From an uncultured Bacillaceae bacterium (lineage in GTDB: Bacteria > Bacillota > Bacilli > Bacillales > Pradoshiaceae): a DNA stretch of 9,193 bases. Positions 4,746 through 9,193 of this stretch are shown here, piece by piece. Each line of letters begins with the position of its first letter. The first letter of the stretch is position 1. Location: assembly GCA_904501845.1 (NCBI GenBank), contig CAJGCH010000110.1:1-9193 (forward strand), read 5' to 3'. The position numbers and the translations under genes were made by a program. Under the pieces are notes generated by a model. That model worked only from the letters and a program-made list of their open reading frames with translations, did no database searches and was not told the origin of the DNA.

Positions 4746-5753
4746 CTATTTGGAGTATTTTATTCTCGGATCAACTAAAGCATAGAGAAGATCGACGATT
4801 AAATTGATAAACACAAAGGCTGTTGCAATTAAAAGTATGCCTGATTGAATAACCGGATAATCGCGATAATTTATCGCATCATACAGATATCTTCCAATCC
4901 CGGGCCATGCAAAAATAGTCTCGGTCAGAATTGCTCCCCCAAGCAGGAGTCCTGTCTGTAAGCCAATAACTGTCAAGACAGGGATAAAGGCATTTTTCAG
5001 GGAATGCTTGTACACTACCCAAAACATGCTGACCCCTTTTGCCCTTGCCGTACGAATGAAATCTGATTTCATCACTTCTAGCATAGTGGAACGTGTCATT
5101 CGGGCAATGATGGCCATTGGTATTGTCGCCAGGGCAACGCTTGGCAAAATCAAATGCTTGACAGCTGTCATAAATTGACCGAAATTACCCTGTATTAATG
5201 TATCAATTAAATACAGATTGGTAATGGAGTCAATCGGGTCGCGGATGTTCTCTCTCCCAGAGGTAGGCAGCCACCCCAATTGGATTGAGAATGCCCATTG
5301 CTCCATAAGTCCCAGCCAAAATATTGGCATTGACACACCAATCAATGCCAATACCATCGCCAAGTAATCAAACCATGAATTTGAAAACCATGCACTGATG
5401 ATTCCGGCATTTACGCCAATAAATACTGCAAGCAGCATGGCAACAAACGTCAATTCAAGCGTCGCAGCAATATATGGCCAAACCTCTTCCATAATTGGTG
5501 TTTTCGTTCTCAAAGAGGTTCCAAGATCTCCTGAGAATAATTGTTTAATATAGTCGAAATACTGAATATACCATGGCTGATCTAGCCCAAGCTCCTTCGT
5601 CAAGCTGGCAATCGCATCTGCCGTTGCCCTTTGGCCGAGGATAACCTGTGCCGGGTCACCCGGAATCGCCCGTACAATCGCAAAGACGATGATAGTCATG
5701 CCAATCAAAACCGGTATTACGGATAATAATCTCCTGATCGTGTAAGATAGCAT
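4746..5753 (-). CDS. Peptide ABC transporter permease, DppB/OppB/GsiC type
   Basis: This 335-residue membrane permease starts MLSYTIRRLLSVIPVLIGMTIIVFAIVRAIPGDPA, the classic DppB first helix and PGDP motif, followed by LGLDQPWYIQYFDY and GDLGTSL. The permease domain carries the EAA loop at about 233-255 (IRTARAKGVSMFWVVYKH) and ends RDYPVIQSGILL through NLIVDLLYALVDPRIKY, close to DppB and GsiC. Compared with roughly 306-residue GsiC, a longer extracytoplasmic loop at about 166-199, after GWLPTSGR, accounts for the extra length; such loops occur in Gram-positive homologues. ATG 5751-5753 has GGAGG 9 bases upstream. A 76-base gap with a hairpin separates it from the binding-protein gene. It forms the channel with permease C. 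Confidence 0.95.
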   Translation of the reverse strand: MLSYTIRRLLSVIPVLIGMTIIVFAIVRAIPGDPAQVILGQRATADAIASLTKELGLDQPWYIQYFDYIKQLFSGDLGTSLRTKTPIMEEVWPYIAATLELTFVAMLLAVFIGVNAGIISAWFSNSWFDYLAMVLALIGVSMPIFWLGLMEQWAFSIQLGWLPTSGRENIRDPIDSITNLYLIDTLIQGNFGQFMTAVKHLILPSVALATIPMAIIARMTRSTMLEVMKSDFIRTARAKGVSMFWVVYKHSLKNAFIPVLTVIGLQTGLLLGGAILTETIFAWPGIGRYLYDAINYRDYPVIQSGILLIATAFVFINLIVDLLYALVDPRIKYSK

Positions 5754-5772
5754 GTCGCTTTACCTCCATAAT

Positions 5773-5819
5773 GAAAGGGGCAGCCCCATATAACAGCTTG
5801 CTTATCGGGTGCCCCTTCC
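5773..5819 (-). promoter_or_regulatory. Intercistronic hairpin between the binding-protein and permease genes
   Basis: Reading the minus strand, GGAAGGGGCA (5819-5810) pairs with TGCCCCTTTC (5782-5773) over 10 positions with one G.U. The inner CCC and GGG extend the stem to about 13 bp with a bulge, around a loop of roughly 20 bases. No U-tract follows, so a full terminator is unlikely. Such hairpins after binding-protein genes commonly protect the upstream mRNA or dampen permease expression. The stem ends 5 bases before the GGAGG site of permease B and may also limit its translation. Confidence 0.65.
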
Positions 5820-5829
5820 TCATAAACTT

Positions 5830-7431
5830 TTACTTGAACTCTACGTTTTTGAAATAGTCGGAGCCTGTTGGATGCGGCACGAAGCCGGACACATCAGCTG
5901 AGGCTGCCAATAAAGGCGTAGAGTGAACGAGCGGAATCCATGGAGCATCTTCGTGAATGATTTCTTGCGCTTGTTTATATAATTCATTCCGTTTTTCCTG
6001 ATCAACTTCTGTTTGCGCTTCAATCAAGACATCATGAAGCTTATCATTAGCATAGTGAGAATAGTTGTTGGATCCGATTGAATCCTTATCTAGCAATGTG
6101 TAAAGGAAGTTGTCTGGATCTCCATTGTCACCAGTCCATCCGAGCATATAAGCCGGATAATCCCCAGCAGCCGCCTGGTCAAGATAGGTTGCCCAGTCAA
6201 CCGTTTTGATTTCAACATCTACACCAATCTTGCCCCAGCTTTCTTGAATAACCTGTGCAATTTTGTTGCCTTCTGGGATATATGGACGTGCCACTGGAAT
6301 CGCCCATAGCTCTGATTTAAATCCATCCGGGTAGCCTGCCTCAGCAAGCAATTTCTTCGCTTTATCCAAATCATACTCATAATCGGAAATCTCATCATTA
6401 TAGCCTTCGATTGAATCAGGCATTGGGTTCTTAGCCGGGACAGCCAAGCCTGAGTAGAAGGAATCAATAATGGCTTGTTTGTCAACGGCATGGCTTAGCG
6501 CCTGGCGTACTTTTGCATTGTCATACGGTTTTTTCGTCACATTAAAGCCAAGATAGCCAACGTTCATAGAAGGGCGCTCAATGGTTTGAAGATTGCTGTC
6601 AGATTTAATCTTTTCCAGGTCAGTAGGGTTGACACCGTCCATCAAATCAATCTCACCAGTGGACAATGAATTTAATCTCGTTGAGTTATCAGGGATAACT
6701 TTAAAGATCAATTGATTTAATTTTGGTTGACCATCAACATAATAGTCTTCATTCTTCTCGAGAACGATGCTGTCATTTGCTTTCCACTCCACAAATTTGA
6801 ATGGACCCGTTCCAACAGGGTTTTTGCTGAAGTTGTCATCCCCCTGTTCCTTAAGTGCCGTAGGGCTGGCGATTCCAAAGCAGCTCATTGCCAAATTCTT
6901 CAGGAATGGCGCTTGCGGGCGGTTTAATGTGAACACAACTGTGTATTCATCTTCTGCCTTCACTTCTTTAATCACATGGCCTTCGTCCCCTTTGTAGCCT
7001 CCAAACATGGAGTAGTAAGGGAATTGCTCATCATTTCCGTTCATCCAGCGCTCAAAGTTAAACACGACCGCTTCTGCATTGAAATCAGTTCCATCATGGA
7101 ACTTAACGTCTTCACGAAGCTTGAGCGTGTATGTCAAACCATCCTCAGAGGCTTCCCATTCTTCCGCAAGTCCAGGGTGGAGAGTTGTATCCTGTTCTCC
7201 ATAAGTCAATAATGTTTCAAAGATATTGATGGTTACTTTATAAGATTCCCCTTCAGTTGTCGTAATCGGGTCAAGAGAGGTAGAATCCCCGCCTCGGCCA
7301 TAAACGAGCGAATCCTTCTTATTGTCGCCCTCACCGGAGCCTTTTGTTTCCTCATCACCTGAACTGCATGCGGCAAGGAACAGACTAGCTATCATGATGC
7401 TTACCATGGCTAGCAATAACTTCTTTTTCAT
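5830..7431 (-). CDS. Lipoprotein peptide-binding protein of the ABC importer (SBP_bac_5, E. coli DppA-like)
   Basis: The 533-residue extracytoplasmic solute receptor has a signal peptide with lipobox LAAC, so Cys22 is lipidated and tethers it to the membrane. An acidic Gly/Ser linker (about 23-40) follows. Family 5 features are LDPITTTEGESY (53-64), the DGLTYTLKLREDVKFHDG block (97-114), NPVGTGPF (204-211), VGYLGFNV (291-298) and VRQALSHAVDK (308-318). The C-terminal part resembles E. coli DppA closely: WAIPVARPYIP (376-386) and GWTGDNGDPDNF (431-442). In E. coli DppA the matching regions hold the Arg and Asp that grip the peptide's carboxylate and amino ends, and both are kept here (Arg382 and the Asp cluster). 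A di- or short peptide ligand is therefore likely; the glutathione-binding GsiB group is the main alternative. AGGGGG lies 9 bases before ATG 7429-7431. The preceding ATPase gene ends 13 bases upstream. Confidence 0.95.
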   Translation of the reverse strand: MKKKLLLAMVSIMIASLFLAACSSGDEETKGSGEGDNKKDSLVYGRGGDSTSLDPITTTEGESYKVTINIFETLLTYGEQDTTLHPGLAEEWEASEDGLTYTLKLREDVKFHDGTDFNAEAVVFNFERWMNGNDEQFPYYSMFGGYKGDEGHVIKEVKAEDEYTVVFTLNRPQAPFLKNLAMSCFGIASPTALKEQGDDNFSKNPVGTGPFKFVEWKANDSIVLEKNEDYYVDGQPKLNQLIFKVIPDNSTRLNSLSTGEIDLMDGVNPTDLEKIKSDSNLQTIERPSMNVGYLGFNVTKKPYDNAKVRQALSHAVDKQAIIDSFYSGLAVPAKNPMPDSIEGYNDEISDYEYDLDKAKKLLAEAGYPDGFKSELWAIPVARPYIPEGNKIAQVIQESWGKIGVDVEIKTVDWATYLDQAAAGDYPAYMLGWTGDNGDPDNFLYTLLDKDSIGSNNYSHYANDKLHDVLIEAQTEVDQEKRNELYKQAQEIIHEDAPWIPLVHSTPLLAASADVSGFVPHPTGSDYFKNVEFK

Positions 7432-7444
7432 TAACGCGAACCCC

Positions 7445-8446
7445 CTATTTTATCATTTTATTATCATTGCTGATGGCATCATCATATAGATGACATGCAG
7501 CATAATGACCTCTCTCTAATTCTTGATACACCGGAATGACAGACTTGCACGCCTCCATCGCATAGGCGCAGCGGGTATGGAACGGACAGCCGCTCGGAGG
7601 ATTGGACGCACTTGGTATATCGCCTGTCAGTTCTATCTTCTCTCTCTTAATGTCCGGGTCTGGAATAGGAACGGAGGATAGAAGAGCCTTCGTATATGGA
7701 TGAAGCGGATTTGTATACAACTCTTCACTATCCGCAAGTTCAACCAATTTCCCTAAATACATGACACCGACCCGATCACTGATATGCCGGACTACCCCAA
7801 GGTCATGAGCAATAAATATATAGGTCAGGCCAAATTCTGCCTGGATATCCTTTAGCAAATTTAAGACTTGAGCCTGAATGGATACATCTAGTGCCGATAC
7901 TGGCTCATCGGCTATGATCAATTTCGGCTTCGTCATCAAGGCGCGGGCGATTCCGATTCTCTGGCGCTGCCCGCCGCTGAATTGATGAGGATAACGGTCT
8001 AAATGATATGTACTTAATCCGACAACATCCATCATTTCCTGGATTTGTTTTCTTCTTTGTTCTTTATTGCCAACACCATGAACAATCAATGGTTCCTCTA
8101 GAATTTTTTTTACGCTGTGGCGCGGATTTAAGGAAGCATACGGGTCCTGAAAAACCATTTGGATATCACGCCGCACTGCCTTTAGCTCACTTTTGGACAT
8201 CTTCATGATTTCCTTGTCCTCAAAGACGATGCTTCCCTCTGTCGGATCTATCAGTCTCATAAGCAGGCGCCCGGTTGTCGATTTCCCGCATCCGCTCTCA
8301 CCCACAATTCCAAGCGTTTCTCCCTTTCTTACATAAAAGGAAACATCATCAACCGCCTTAACTTCGCCTTGTTTCCGGCCGAGAATTCCCCCGTTAATCG
8401 GGAAATACTTCTTCAGACCGTTAACCTTTAATAACTGCTCCGCCAT
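7445..8446 (-). CDS. Peptide ABC transporter ATP-binding protein, DppF/OppF type
   Basis: This 333-residue cytoplasmic ATPase powers the importer as a heterodimer with the DppD-type subunit. Visible motifs are Walker A GESGCGKST (49-57), Q-loop Gln100 in VFQDPYASLNP, ABC signature FSGGQRQRIGIARAL (156-170), Walker B LIIADEP (176-182) and switch His214. The C-terminal oligopeptide extension (oligo_HPY), NPLHPYTKALLSSVP, leads into cysteines 287, 293, 300 and 318 (CX5CX6CX17C). This pattern has been reported to hold an iron-sulfur cluster in related DppD proteins. ATG 8444-8446 follows GGAGGGG by 9 bases. It overlaps the end of the upstream ATPase gene by 26 bases, indicating coupled translation. 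The N-terminus LKKYFPINGGILGR is typical of the F subunit. Confidence 0.96.
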   Translation of the reverse strand: MAEQLLKVNGLKKYFPINGGILGRKQGEVKAVDDVSFYVRKGETLGIVGESGCGKSTTGRLLMRLIDPTEGSIVFEDKEIMKMSKSELKAVRRDIQMVFQDPYASLNPRHSVKKILEEPLIVHGVGNKEQRRKQIQEMMDVVGLSTYHLDRYPHQFSGGQRQRIGIARALMTKPKLIIADEPVSALDVSIQAQVLNLLKDIQAEFGLTYIFIAHDLGVVRHISDRVGVMYLGKLVELADSEELYTNPLHPYTKALLSSVPIPDPDIKREKIELTGDIPSASNPPSGCPFHTRCAYAMEACKSVIPVYQELERGHYAACHLYDDAISNDNKMIK

Positions 8447-9193
8447 GTGCCGCTTCCCCTCCCTCTCCTTGATATAACAGGCATCTTACCATCTGGCCTT
8501 CAGACGAGACTTTTTGTAATGCTGGGGATACGGTCCCGCATGCGGGCATGGCATATTCACAGCGCGGTGCAAAGACACAGCCGTTATCAATGGTTCCTGG
8601 TTTTGGCACATTGCCCGGTATCGAATACAGCTTGCTGTCTTTTTGGCGAATATCCGGAACAGACTTAAGCAGCCCCTTTGTATATGGATGCTTCGGATTC
8701 TTGAATATATCGCGGACACTGCCCTTTTCCACAATTTTGCCGGCATACATAACAAGCACCCGATCGCAGACCTCAGCAACCACCCCAAGGTCATGGGTAA
8801 TAAGAATAATCGATGTATCTGTCTTCTCATTCAAATCCTTCATCAATTTTAAAATTTGCGCTTGTATCGTCACATCAAGTGCCGTCGTCGGCTCATCGGC
8901 AATCAATATATTAGGCTGGCAAACCATCGACATCGCAATCATGACCCTTTGCCTCATCCCCCCTGAAAGCTCATGAGGATAATTCTTCATCATGCTCTCC
9001 GCCCTTGGCAACCCAACCAGCTTTAACATCGCTACACATTCAGAAAATGCTTTTTTCTTATTCGTATCATGATGAAGAAGGTACGCTTCCATCATTTGCT
9101 GCCCCACCGTGAATAACGGGTTCAAGGAAGTCATCGGCTCCTGAAAAATCATCGAAATTTGGTTTCCCCGAATCTTTCTCATCTTTGCCTCCG
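8421..9193 (-). CDS. Peptide ABC transporter ATP-binding protein, DppD/OppD type (5' end outside window)
   Basis: The frame remains open to base 9193 and reads Glu-Ala-Lys before the Met at 9180-9182. That Met is therefore internal, and the roughly 70-90 N-terminal residues with Walker A lie outside the window. Counting from that Met, the Q-loop is in ISMIFQEPMTSLNP (9-22), the signature is ELSGGMRQRVMIAM (71-84), Walker B is ILIADEP (92-98) and the switch His is 130. The MIFQEPMTSLNP and LSGGMRQR wording marks the D subunit. The C-terminal extension has cysteines at 202, 208, 215 and 234 (CX5CX6CX18C), matching the partner ATPase. A Gly/Glu/Ala-rich tail follows, with the last 26 bases overlapping the next gene. 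The operon promoter must lie beyond the right edge. Confidence 0.95.
   Translation of the reverse strand, partial: EAKMRKIRGNQISMIFQEPMTSLNPLFTVGQQMMEAYLLHHDTNKKKAFSECVAMLKLVGLPRAESMMKNYPHELSGGMRQRVMIAMSMVCQPNILIADEPTTALDVTIQAQILKLMKDLNEKTDTSIILITHDLGVVAEVCDRVLVMYAGKIVEKGSVRDIFKNPKHPYTKGLLKSVPDIRQKDSKLYSIPGNVPKPGTIDNGCVFAPRCEYAMPACGTVSPALQKVSSEGQMVRCLLYQGEGGEAAHGGAVIKG

Noticed and set aside
6219..7212. Several open frames of 60-90 codons on both strands inside the binding-protein gene
   Set aside because: All lie within a strongly supported gene, encode no recognisable motifs and lack ribosome binding sites.
9180..9182. ATG as the start of the DppD-type ATPase
   Set aside because: Upstream codons stay open to the edge (Glu-Ala-Lys), and a start here would lack Walker A. 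It is an internal Met.
1..9193. Mobile element or transfer signature around the spoVA operon, suggested by its similarity to spoVA2mob
   Set aside because: No transposase, integrase, terminal inverted repeats or direct repeats could be seen, and each unit is bounded by ordinary terminators.

Overview
The window comes from an endospore-forming member of the Firmicutes, most likely the Bacillaceae. The evidence is three SpoVA channel genes, a YhcN/YlaJ-type sporulation lipoprotein, a CotO-like coat protein, strong AGGAGG-type ribosome binding sites and candidate sporulation-sigma promoters. I cannot name the species. No mobile element, CRISPR array, rRNA or tRNA is visible. Every gene except the first reads on the minus strand.

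Layout, left to right. (1) 1-477, plus strand: the 3' part of a GNAT N-acetyltransferase gene whose start lies outside the window. (2) 481-511: a hairpin terminator shared by the GNAT gene and the converging spoVA operon. (3) 518-2865, minus: a compact four-gene operon, transcribed as sporulation lipoprotein, spoVAC, spoVAD, spoVAE(B). It lacks spoVAA, spoVAB, spoVAEA and spoVAF, so it resembles the accessory spoVA2 / spoVA2mob-type clusters more than the seven-gene B. subtilis spoVA operon. (4) 2933-3143, minus: a 35-codon gene for a basic peptide with a Cys-Gly-Cys core. It has a good sigma-K-like promoter and its own intrinsic terminator. (5) 3182-3712, minus: a CotO-like spore coat protein gene with a candidate sigma-E promoter. 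(6) 3792-3831: a strong intrinsic terminator ending the next operon. (7) 3839-9193, minus: a peptide ABC transporter operon in the order ATPase (DppD-type, cut by the window edge), ATPase (DppF-type), lipoprotein substrate-binding protein, permease B, permease C. A large hairpin lies between the binding-protein and permease genes.

How the genes work together. The transporter operon encodes a complete importer: a tethered binding protein, two permeases and two ATPases with a C-terminal cysteine signature. The binding protein resembles E. coli DppA closely, including the region that contacts dipeptide ends. The sporulation genes form three consecutive transcription units. CotO would act in the mother cell on coat assembly. 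The SpoVA proteins and the lipoprotein would act in the forespore inner membrane, in dipicolinic acid uptake and release and in spore heat resistance. The small Cys-Gly-Cys gene between them is the least explained item and the best candidate for something undescribed.
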